The notes under the pieces: model-generated | Told to the model about the DNA's origin: nothing | The model's input: the letters and a program-made list of their open reading frames with translations, nothing else | The model's database searches: none | Source: JBEIQE01 sp040376705 | GTDB lineage: Bacteria; Pseudomonadota; Alphaproteobacteria; UBA2400 | Reading direction: 5' to 3' | DNA length: 6,542 nucleotides | NCBI GenBank assembly: GCA_040376705.1 | Contig: JBEIQE010000031.1 | Location: forward strand, 1-6,542 | Shown: positions 1 through 5,206 of the stretch, piece by piece | How positions within the stretch are numbered: the first letter of the stretch is position 1 | Layout: each line of letters opens with the position of its first letter | Translations under genes and position numbers: made by a program

Positions 1-6
1 CAAGGG

Positions 7-80
7 CGAATGGCCGGGAGGGGTATCACCCGGCCTGCACGGAGCGAAGCGGAGGAAGGTTGGGGAGACCCGGCCATTCG
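7..80. repeat. Perfect 12-bp inverted repeat with an alternative inner hairpin
   Basis: CGAATGGCCGGG at 7-18 is the exact reverse complement of CCCGGCCATTCG at 69-80, 50 bases away. The left arm can instead pair locally: GGCCGGG (12-18) with CCCGGCC (29-35) across a 10-base loop. The two pairings exclude each other. No T-tract follows either one, so an intrinsic terminator is unlikely. Function is unknown. Confidence 0.6.
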
Positions 81-132
81 GGCGGAGCCTTCACCCTTGC
101 CCGGCGCGAGGGGAGACCCCTTAGGGCTGTTG

Positions 133-192
133 GCGCACGAGCTGACGGCAGCGCAGCGGCCCGCCTGTGGCGGGTGCCGTGAGCTTGGGCGC
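133..192. repeat. Large imperfect cruciform or stem structure
   Basis: Positions 133-150 pair with 175-192 over 18 positions: 15 Watson-Crick pairs, one G-T pair (139/186) and two mismatches (137/188 and 144/181). Inside lies a second perfect hairpin, CCCGCC (160-165) with GGCGGG (169-174) around a TGT loop, plus a 9-base unpaired strand at 151-159. The whole can fold as one 60-base structure on either strand. No poly-T follows. It could be a structured RNA, a protein-binding cruciform in an origin, or a chance outcome of high G+C, although compensating long arms make chance less likely. Confidence 0.5.
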
Positions 193-275
193 TTGTCATG
201 GCTGTTCGCGCAAGGGGGCGGAACCCGCCAGGGCCGAGACGTACCCGGCTCGGGGGCGAAGCCCTAGCACCTGGT

Positions 276-301
276 CGGCTGGTGTGTATTCACACGAGCC
301 G
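276..301. repeat. Compact hairpin about 50 bases past the pilV stop
   Basis: CGGCT (276-280) pairs with AGCCG (297-301), one G-G mismatch follows (281/296), and GTGTG (282-286) pairs with CACAC (291-295) around a TATT loop. It lies 3' of pilV. However, the sequence following it on the minus strand is not U-rich, so it is not a standard Rho-independent terminator. It might protect the mRNA 3' end or be a protein site. Confidence 0.45.
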
Positions 302-352
302 ATGCGCCCAAGGGTTATTTAGTCGATAGATAAAAGCAAGGTAGGCAGCAGG

Positions 353-2533
353 TCATGGATTAACTATGCATATCAGCCTATGAAATGTATTACAGCCTTC
401 ATAGGTATTTATCCATCTTCCACTGCCTGAACTGCTTGTATTTCCAACTACTGCATTATTTCCAGCTATTGCAGTCGTAAAGTTACTAGCACAGGCCCCG
501 CTGTACTGACTTTCCCCACTTGTACCCCAGGCCGTGCTTGAACTAGAGCGCCTATTACTCCAGTATGTCGCTGAAATACCGAAATAGTTGAACGCCGACC
601 ATGCATAGCTATTATTTGGCCCCCTACCGCTAATGTCTGTAGTGAAGTTTGCTCCACCAGTTACCGGACTGTCTGCAACTGCAAAATAATAAGTCGTGAG
701 CGAGGATGCATTATTGCAGTCGGACAATCCAAATGGACAAATGAAAGCAACAACCTTTGAGGCGGTTAATAAATTTCGTGTAATCGCGTCTGCTTTGCCC
801 ATCCAGTCTTTACTAGTTAGTTCCGTTAGGCATTTAGAGTTCGCTCCCGTTGGCCCTCCTAAATTGCCATCCCAAGAAGATGCCGTAAGAACAAAATAAC
901 CGCTTGAAGGGTTTGGTGTTGGTGGCGTTCCATTTGCAGGCACCCATGCTGGGCTTGGTTGCATCCAAGCGCCGCCAACACATAGCTCTTTGGTTTGTGT
1001 CTGTGAGTTATAGCGTTCTGCACCTTCAAGGCTGCCGGTGCACACTGGGCGCTGTGCAACAGTACCAACCGCCAATCGTGAGGCACTAGTATTCACGCCA
1101 TCGTCAAAACCAATACCGGTTGTCAGCGTCGCATTGCCAATCCTGATTTGTCCTGTGGACAGATCACCATATATCCTGTTGCCGATGTTAAGCTGATTAT
1201 CAGCGGTTGCCGATGCCGCTGCTGTGGCCGCACCCACCATAATATTATTAGAGCCTGTTGTTATATTCGCGCCAGCAGCCTGACCAACGGCAACATTATT
1301 AGACCCACTTGTGTTCGCGCCGAGAGCTCCGGCGCTCGTGCCATTGGCAGCGCCAATAGCGACATTGTTATAACCATTACCCGAGGCGCCTAGAGGGCCA
1401 TTTCTACCAAGAGCGGCGGCGCCAATTGCGACATTAGAGGATGCTACGTAAGCATTTAAAAGCGCGCCGTGGCCGATGGCTGTATTACTTGACCCGTAGT
1501 TCCAGGTCGGATCGGTAGAGCCTCTCAAGGCCTGGTAACCCACTGCCGTGTTATAGCTCATATGCCCCACTGTACCGCCGACATAGCTATAGCGGATAGC
1601 TTCAAAGCCAACCGCAGTGAAGCCACGTAGTGTGTTTGTTGTTGAGAGGGTGTTGTAACCAATCGCGGTATTCCCGCTTGTGGTAGCAGCATTGGGAAGC
1701 ACATTGATGCCAACACCTATATTGCCTTGCCCTGTCATGCTAGTATTGCCGGAGTTTTCTCCTAAGAAAACATTTCCATTTGTGTAGTTGGCAACGCCAT
1801 CACTTAAATCATCAATCTTGCTGGCTCCGCCACCTCCACCGCCACCTACACCCATGCCCGAAGGTATGAGGTTCACCAGCGCAGCGATACGGCCAGCCTG
1901 CGCCACGCTGCCGATGCTCGACCAGCCGGTCGAAGTCAAATCAATCTGCCAGCCACCAGCGGCACCGCGCGCGGTGGTCGCAGCGGCAGGATCGGCTGGG
2001 TTACTGTCGGCAAAAAGGAAGCCGCCAGGCGCACCCATGGAGCCAGAAATCCGGCTACCCATCTGGTCGCTGATGGCGGTTCCGCCAGTGGTAAGCAGCA
2101 AGCCGATCAGCCGGTCGCCGTTATCGGCAACGCCGGGGGTTCCGGCGTCCTCGCGCTTGACGAACAGGGCATACCTCTGCCCGTAGCTGTTCTCATTGAC
2201 GAAGCCTTGCGGAAGGTATCCAGCGCCTTGAACGCTGGTGAAGGCTTCGCCGGTGTCGGCATCGGTGATCTTGACGCGCGCAACAGCATCTAGGCTGGCC
2301 AATGCCGGAAGAGCCAGCAAAGCGGTGCTCTGTGCGCTGATGTAGTCCTTGCTGGCTGCGGTCATGAGCATGGCCTGGCTACTGAGCCCAGCGGCCTCAC
2401 GCTGCATACCGCTTGCTGCGGTGAGCTGCCAGATTCCGCTCAGGAGAACACCTGATACGGAGAGGGCAATCGTGATTTCGAGAAGGGAGAAACCGTTCTG
2501 GGCACGGCGAGGCCTCTGAGTCTTCGACAGCAT
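353..2533 (-). CDS. pilV: PilV-type minor pilin with beta-roll fibre and Cys-rich tip (thin-pilus adhesin)
   Basis: This is a predicted minor pilin at the tip of a conjugative type IV thin pilus. In IncI plasmids PilV binds the recipient surface and sets mating specificity. Residues 1-14 form a short basic prepilin leader ending in Gly14. Cleavage before Phe15 leaves a hydrophobic helix (15-41) with Glu at mature +5 (Glu19). Residues about 60-220 resemble the shufflon-type PilV pilin domain, including KDYISAQ, GAGYLPQGF, YGQRYALFV, LLTTGG and GAAGGWQ. Residues 230-236 are seven glycines. Residues 254-455 are N-x-A-[IV]-G beta-roll repeats. Residues 498-523 form a C...RYNS...CVGGAW module. Residues 546-726 form a head with six cysteines (568, 599, 606, 681, 714, 722), whose FVLTASSWDGNLGG opening and C-terminal cysteine resemble DUF1554/endostatin-like domains. 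At 726 residues it is much longer than classical PilV (around 430-450). ATG 2533 is chosen because an in-frame stop lies just upstream; the nearest purine-rich stretch (AGGGGAG, 2553-2559) is 19 bases away. No pil operon or recombinase is visible. Confidence 0.85.
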   Translation of the reverse strand: MLSKTQRPRRAQNGFSLLEITIALSVSGVLLSGIWQLTAASGMQREAAGLSSQAMLMTAASKDYISAQSTALLALPALASLDAVARVKITDADTGEAFTSVQGAGYLPQGFVNENSYGQRYALFVKREDAGTPGVADNGDRLIGLLLTTGGTAISDQMGSRISGSMGAPGGFLFADSNPADPAAATTARGAAGGWQIDLTSTGWSSIGSVAQAGRIAALVNLIPSGMGVGGGGGGGASKIDDLSDGVANYTNGNVFLGENSGNTSMTGQGNIGVGINVLPNAATTSGNTAIGYNTLSTTNTLRGFTAVGFEAIRYSYVGGTVGHMSYNTAVGYQALRGSTDPTWNYGSSNTAIGHGALLNAYVASSNVAIGAAALGRNGPLGASGNGYNNVAIGAANGTSAGALGANTSGSNNVAVGQAAGANITTGSNNIMVGAATAAASATADNQLNIGNRIYGDLSTGQIRIGNATLTTGIGFDDGVNTSASRLAVGTVAQRPVCTGSLEGAERYNSQTQTKELCVGGAWMQPSPAWVPANGTPPTPNPSSGYFVLTASSWDGNLGGPTGANSKCLTELTSKDWMGKADAITRNLLTASKVVAFICPFGLSDCNNASSLTTYYFAVADSPVTGGANFTTDISGRGPNNSYAWSAFNYFGISATYWSNRRSSSSTAWGTSGESQYSGACASNFTTAIAGNNAVVGNTSSSGSGRWINTYEGCNTFHRLICIVNP
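1169..1777 (-). repeat. Coding repeats: beta-roll fibre units in PilV
   Basis: Eleven related units of about nine conserved residues (N-[TV]-A-[IV]-G-x-x-A-L and variants) start at PilV residues 254, 271, 288, 305, 328, 350, 367, 390, 413, 430 and 447. Spacings are 17, 17, 17, 23, 22, 17, 23, 23, 17 and 17 residues. Clear examples are NTAIGYNTL (288), NTAVGYQAL (328), NTAIGHGAL (350), NVAIGAAAL (367) and NVAVGQAAG (413). Such units occur in phage tail fibres and trimeric adhesin heads and are expected to form an elongated beta-roll stalk, probably a trimer. The repetition is clear in protein but diverged in DNA. Confidence 0.8.
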
Positions 2534-2564
2534 ATTTCTATACTGCCCGTCACTCCCCTAAGAG

Positions 2565-2593
2565 TTTATTAATAAATAGAGCGGTAGATTCAA
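2565..2593 (-). promoter_or_regulatory. AT-rich control region upstream of pilV (12-bp palindrome, weak promoter match)
   Basis: TTTATTAATAAA at 2565-2576 is a perfect 12-base palindrome in an otherwise GC-rich neighbourhood. On the minus strand TTGAAT (2593-2588) lies 17 bases before AATAAA (2570-2565), a weak sigma70-like pair reading into pilV. A transcript would begin near 2558 and have a leader of about 25 bases. The palindrome overlaps the presumed -10, which would suit a repressor or nucleoid-protein site. This is inference from pattern only. Confidence 0.25.
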
Positions 2594-2596
2594 TGC

Positions 2597-2848
2597 GTGA
2601 TATTTCATCCGCAGAGAAGCGCCGTGAATTTACTCCCAAAATCTCAAGACAAGCCCCGAAGCAAAAGGTTGCTCATCACTGTACTGATAGCCGTAGGCCT
2701 GCAAGGAACAAATCTGGCTGTCGGTTCTCATGTCATGAATAACCCGGTGCCGTTTTCAACGTCATTCCTGGCGTTGAGCTACGGAACGCCCATAGCAATT
2801 GCGATGATGCTGCTTTGGGCAATCTGGCCGCGCAGGCAGGGCGGTTAA
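2597..2848 (+). CDS. Possible small two-helix membrane protein (doubtful)
   Basis: I do not recognise this 83-residue frame. It has a basic N-terminus, a hydrophobic stretch at about 25-43 (LLITVLIAVGL...), a polar turn with HVMNNP, a second hydrophobic stretch at about 53-77 ending AMMLLWAIW, and a basic tail WPRRQGG. That is plausible for a small inner-membrane protein. Against it, the start is GTG with no good Shine-Dalgarno sequence. ATG at 2593 opens a different frame (49 codons, to 2742) with a hydrophilic beginning (MRDISSAEKRREF). One possibility is a single gene broken by a frameshift around 2650-2670; another is that neither frame is used. It is divergent from pilV and faces the 3' end of the relaxase gene. 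Confidence 0.3.
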   Translation: MIFHPQRSAVNLLPKSQDKPRSKRLLITVLIAVGLQGTNLAVGSHVMNNPVPFSTSFLALSYGTPIAIAMMLLWAIWPRRQGG

Positions 2849-3009
2849 GCAAGCCGGGGTTTAGAAACTGCCATACAACAGCGCATTGCTTTTGGGCTCA
2901 CACCTTGGACATAACAAAGCACCCCGGCCACAGATAATCATCAACCCAAGTCCTATCATTGCCCGGCTACAGCGGCAATCGCAGTTGAAGCAACCGCGCT
3001 GAGCTGGCA
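2849..3009. other. Intergenic stretch with short inverted repeats after the relaxase gene
   Basis: No gene is visible. GCCGGGGT (2853-2860) is the reverse complement of ACCCCGGC (2921-2928), and TGCTTTTG (2888-2895) nearly complements CAAAGCA (2915-2921) inside it. Further right, ATTGCC (2958-2963) pairs with GGCAAT (2974-2979), and an imperfect hairpin lies at 2980-2998, about 12 bases past the relaxase stop. None is followed by a T-run in the direction of relaxase transcription. No intrinsic terminator can be called with confidence. Confidence 0.35.
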
Positions 3010-4341
3010 CTACGGCTCTGGCTTCAACCTGCGGCGCAACCCACTTGACCGCTTCGGCTGCTGCCGGGGCTTCTGCGCCTGGCGCTGCTCTTGGGTAGCC
3101 TGCTTGGCCTCACGCTCAAACGCTGCCCGCACGGTCTTTTCCTTCTTCTCGGCCGCGCGCAGCTTGTCGGCTTCGCGCTTGCTGGCGCGCTCGATGGCGG
3201 CCTTCCGGGCCTCGAAAGCTTGCAGCGCCTTGGCCTGCGCCCGGATGAACGCGGCGCGCTTCTTCTCCCATGCCGCGAGCTTTAGCTTGCTGCGGCCGGT
3301 GAGCTTGTCGAGCAACCCGGCACGCGGGCGCAAAGCATCGAACTCGTCGAGTGCGCCAGGTTGCCGCTTGGCTTCGGCCCGGCGCTCCTTCTCCAGCGCC
3401 TTGAGGTCGTCGGCCTGCTGCTTCTTCAGCTTGATGTGCTCGGCGCGGTAGCGCTCGGCGATGGGGTCGGCAACCGCGCCAGGCCCGCCGGTAGTGCCGC
3501 CACCCCCGCGCCTCATGCGCTTGGCGTACTCGCGGGCGAGCAGCAGGGCGCGGGCTTCGTCGAGTGTTGGGAGTTGGGGCGCGACATCGGCGAGCTTGGC
3601 CGCGATGCTGCGGGCCTTCTCGCCGGTAAGCACGCGCGCCCCCAGGGCGTAGAAGTTGCCCGCATCGTCGAGCACGACGAAAGGCCGGGTGTCGCCCTTG
3701 GCCAGGATGAGCCCGGCACCCTCAAGGGCTCCAGCGAACTCGCGGCCGTTGCGGGTCAGGCCCCAGGTCTCGGCGATCTTGTCGCGCACGATTCCGGCAT
3801 CAACCTTGGTGCGCCGGGCAGATTCCTTTTCCCATTCAAGCGGCGGACGCTGCTCCTTGCGATGCTGGGGCCGGTCACTCGATACCTGTTCGAGCTTCAG
3901 TTCCTTCTCCAGCTCGCGGGCAACCTTGATGGCCCGCCTCCGCTCATGCGACAGGTGGGCGGCGAGGCCGGTGTCCGGGTCGATGCGGTTCCAGACGACG
4001 TGCTGATGCCAGCGGTTATCTTTGAAGTGGTGGACGATGGCGCGGGCGTGGCCCTGAAGGTTGAACTCGCGTTCAAGGGCTTCGGCACACTTGAGCCATG
4101 GCTCATCGGTGGCTAGCCGCGCCTGGTCGTCGGTCGTGGCGGCGAAACTGACGTGATAGAACGATTTGGAGCAACGCGACCCGGCGGCGGTGGCCTTCAT
4201 CTCCCGCAAAGCGCCCTGCAGGTCGTCGGCCAGGCAGCCCCGGATGTCCACAAGGCGGATGCGCTCGTTACCGTCGTCGGTGCGGGTCAGGTGGGCGAGG
4301 AGCTTCCCGGCGTTGCCGTTGACGGCCGTTTTAATAATCAC
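3010..4341 (-). CDS. MOBP-type relaxase / mobilization nuclease
   Basis: This is the predicted relaxase, which nicks oriT, stays attached to the 5' end of the transferred strand and pilots it through the secretion channel. The 443-residue protein has an N-terminal relaxase fold (about 1-125, Pfam Relaxase type). A conserved block follows NERIRLVDIRGCLADDL (25-41). Motif II is around FYHVSF (61-66). The metal-binding motif III is clear as H112-x-H114-x3-N118 (RWHQHVVWNRID), with another His at 105. No tyrosine occurs before Tyr62; His17 in LLAHLTR sits where the catalytic Tyr of motif I is expected. Residues about 180-270 form a second small domain seen in this relaxase group (GREFAGALEGAGLIL...FVVLDDAG). 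A Gly-rich linker (279-286) leads to a long charged Lys/Arg/Glu/Ala coiled coil (about 295-443) that could contact DNA or the coupling protein. The start is GTG at 4341, inside the end of mobC, with AAGG at 4354-4351 nine bases upstream; the overlap suggests translational coupling. Confidence 0.88.
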   Translation of the reverse strand: MIIKTAVNGNAGKLLAHLTRTDDGNERIRLVDIRGCLADDLQGALREMKATAAGSRCSKSFYHVSFAATTDDQARLATDEPWLKCAEALEREFNLQGHARAIVHHFKDNRWHQHVVWNRIDPDTGLAAHLSHERRRAIKVARELEKELKLEQVSSDRPQHRKEQRPPLEWEKESARRTKVDAGIVRDKIAETWGLTRNGREFAGALEGAGLILAKGDTRPFVVLDDAGNFYALGARVLTGEKARSIAAKLADVAPQLPTLDEARALLLAREYAKRMRRGGGGTTGGPGAVADPIAERYRAEHIKLKKQQADDLKALEKERRAEAKRQPGALDEFDALRPRAGLLDKLTGRSKLKLAAWEKKRAAFIRAQAKALQAFEARKAAIERASKREADKLRAAEKKEKTVRAAFEREAKQATQEQRQAQKPRQQPKRSSGLRRRLKPEP

Positions 4342-4708
4342 GGCCGAGTGCCTTCATGATGGCGGCGATCACCTCGCGCAACTCGTCGAGTACCGGCGCG
4401 ATGGCCGCGTCCGATACCGGCAAGCCGGTATTGGCGCGATGCGCGAGCTGGTTTAGGTTGTTGCCGACGCGCCCGAGCTGGCCGACAGCCAGGGCGAGAA
4501 GTTTCTTCTCGACCGGCGGGCGCGGCACGGCACGAGTGCCGGGATGCCCCAGGACAGCGGCGCGCATGTAGGCCGAGCGGGACAGCCCTGCGGCCTCCGC
4601 GCGCTCGTCCACGACATCGAGATCGAGCGGCTCCAAGCCGATCATCACGTGCCGTTGCCGCCGCTTCTGACTGCCTGACCGGGAGCGCTTGGGCGCGTCC
4701 GTCGTCAT
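4331..4708 (-). CDS. mobC: MobC-type mobilization accessory protein
   Basis: This is a 125-residue auxiliary protein of the relaxosome. MobC proteins bind oriT, help open the DNA at nic and often repress their own operon. It has a basic N-terminus (KRSRSGSQKRRQRH, 7-20) and a ribbon-helix-helix-like segment at about 21-54, with SRSAYMRAAVLG at its end. The MobC signature LGRVGNNLNQLA lies at 78-89, followed by a C-terminal amphipathic helix. It is the first gene of the operon and its TAA overlaps the relaxase start by 11 bases. I chose ATG at 4708 because homology-like sequence begins there. The frame stays open upstream to GTG 4864, with another ATG at 4813, but that extension is Pro/Gly/Ala-rich and lies over strong hairpins. 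ATG 4708 has no good Shine-Dalgarno sequence, so the exact start is uncertain. Confidence 0.85.
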   Translation of the reverse strand: MTTDAPKRSRSGSQKRRQRHVMIGLEPLDLDVVDERAEAAGLSRSAYMRAAVLGHPGTRAVPRPPVEKKLLALAVGQLGRVGNNLNQLAHRANTGLPVSDAAIAPVLDELREVIAAIMKALGRDY

Positions 4709-4765
4709 GGCTGGCAGGAGTGGCGCGCGCCTGGCGAAGCCGGGCGCGACTGGCTGGGGAGGGTT

Positions 4766-4800
4766 CCAAGGGACGGGGGCAGGCACGCCCCCTCCATTGG
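4766..4800. repeat. Long hairpin A upstream of mobC
   Basis: Arms CCAA (4766-4769) and TTGG (4797-4800), GGA (4771-4773) and TCC (4793-4795), and GGGGGC (4775-4780) and GCCCCC (4787-4792) pair in register around an AGGCAC loop. That is 13 base pairs, with one mismatch and one bulged C. It lies 58 bases from the chosen mobC start and inside the predicted mobC leader. No T-run follows, so it is not a typical terminator. Confidence 0.6.
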
Positions 4801-4807
4801 CGAGGTG

Positions 4808-4844
4808 CCCCATTCGAGCATCCCCGGAGGGGTGCCGAATGGGG
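4808..4844. repeat. Long hairpin B upstream of mobC
   Basis: CCCCATTCG (4808-4816) pairs with CGAATGGGG (4836-4844), GCA (4818-4820) with TGC (4833-4835), and CCCC (4822-4825) with GGGG (4829-4832) around a GGA loop. That is 16 base pairs with two single-base bulges (4817 and 4821). It stands seven bases from hairpin A. Long inverted repeats of this kind flank nic in many MOBP origins of transfer; a leader RNA structure that controls mobC translation is the main alternative. Confidence 0.65.
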
Positions 4845-4893
4845 GGCGCGTGGCACACGCGCACAACTCGCTTACGACACTTTCCACACCTCC

Positions 4894-4922
4894 AACATAT
4901 CCGAAAAGCGCGACTCTCTCAA
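4894..4922 (-). promoter_or_regulatory. Sigma70-like promoter for the mobC-relaxase operon
   Basis: On the minus strand TTGAGA (4922-4917; five of six consensus bases) is followed after exactly 17 bases by TATGTT (4899-4894; four of six). Transcription would start near 4887 and read through hairpins B and A before the mobC ATG at 4708, giving an unusually long leader of about 180 bases. The MobC protein could autoregulate it by binding the nearby repeats, as in other mobilization operons; this is inferred. Confidence 0.45.
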
Positions 4923-4932
4923 CCGCCACCAA

Positions 4933-4967
4933 TGCAGGACGGCAGGCTCAACGCCTGACGCCCTGCA
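4933..4967. repeat. Nested inverted repeat beside the mobC promoter
   Basis: TGCAGG (4933-4938) complements CCTGCA (4962-4967). Inside it CAGGC (4943-4947) complements GCCTG (4953-4957) around TCAAC. The two stems are separated by a symmetric four-by-four internal loop. It lies just upstream of the -35 of the predicted mobC promoter, between the divergent operons, so it may be an operator or part of oriT. Confidence 0.4.
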
Positions 4968-5198
4968 CGCGCCGCCAGGAACCGCACCGCATCGCGCGCG
5001 GTTTCCACCAGGCGGCGCGCAGCCCAGCTCGACGCGAAAGCATCGGGCTTGGCTGCTCAACCGCAGCGCGACAAGACAGACAACCCGAGCGCTCCCGGCG
5101 TGCGGCTGTATGGCTGGCGTCTGCATCGGCTGCGCAAATATCTGCAGTGGTGGCCCTTGTATTTCGGGCGCGATCGACAACATCCGCGCACCACCAGC

Positions 5199-5206
5199 AA
5201 AAGGAG
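5199..5206 (+). promoter_or_regulatory. Ribosome binding site deciding the lipoprotein start
   Basis: AAAAGGAG lies six bases before ATG 5213, a near-ideal Shine-Dalgarno sequence. It fixes the start at 5213 rather than anywhere in the long upstream open frame. A GTG at 5210 directly precedes the ATG in frame but is spaced less well. Confidence 0.75.

Larger units (their letters stand above)
1..352. other. GC-rich, hairpin-dense non-coding region downstream of pilV
   Basis: I see no gene here. An 85-codon open frame on the plus strand (10-267) has low-complexity Gly/Arg/Pro/Ala composition, no Shine-Dalgarno sequence and no recognisable domain. It looks like a by-product of high G+C. The stretch instead holds many inverted repeats, listed separately, and a direct repeat of GGGGAGACCC at 62-71 and 110-119. 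Smaller hairpins are GGCGG/CCGCC (217-221/225-229), CCGAG/CTCGG (234-238/249-253) and GGGC-GAA-GCCC (254-264). Composition changes sharply at about 305-310, from GC-rich to the AT-rich 3' end of pilV. It could be a replication or transfer control region, a structured RNA, or the edge of a cargo insertion. The sequence alone does not decide between these. Confidence 0.6.

Noticed and set aside
10..267. 85-codon open frame on the plus strand
   Set aside because: Low-complexity Gly/Pro/Arg/Ala translation, no ribosome binding site, no recognisable domain, and overlap with dense inverted repeats.
965..982. Active shufflon crossover site
   Set aside because: The encoded CVGGAW resembles the position of the IncI site, but I found no second copy in either orientation in the window and no recombinase gene, so no invertible segment can be called.
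1788..2186. 132-codon plus-strand frame opposite pilV
   Set aside because: Proline-rich translation produced by the antisense of the glycine codons and GC-rich pilin segment; pilV on the other strand is clearly the real gene.
2853..2928. Integron attC-like or terminator element from the GCCGGGGT/ACCCCGGC repeat
   Set aside because: The terminal core-site consensus pair of attC is not present, and no T-run follows for a terminator; recorded only as an inverted repeat.
3361..4116. 251-codon plus-strand frame opposite the relaxase gene
   Set aside because: It is antisense to a gene with clear relaxase motifs; long antisense frames are expected at this G+C. Its translation has no recognisable domain.
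4338..4856. Second minus-strand frame overlapping mobC
   Set aside because: Arg/Pro/Ala-rich shadow of mobC in another frame; only the 4331 frame gives the RVGNNLNQLA signature.
4861..4880. IncQ-type nic site on the minus strand
   Set aside because: GTAAGCGAGTTGTGCGC only loosely matches the IncQ core and lacks the adjoining CCC; too weak to annotate.
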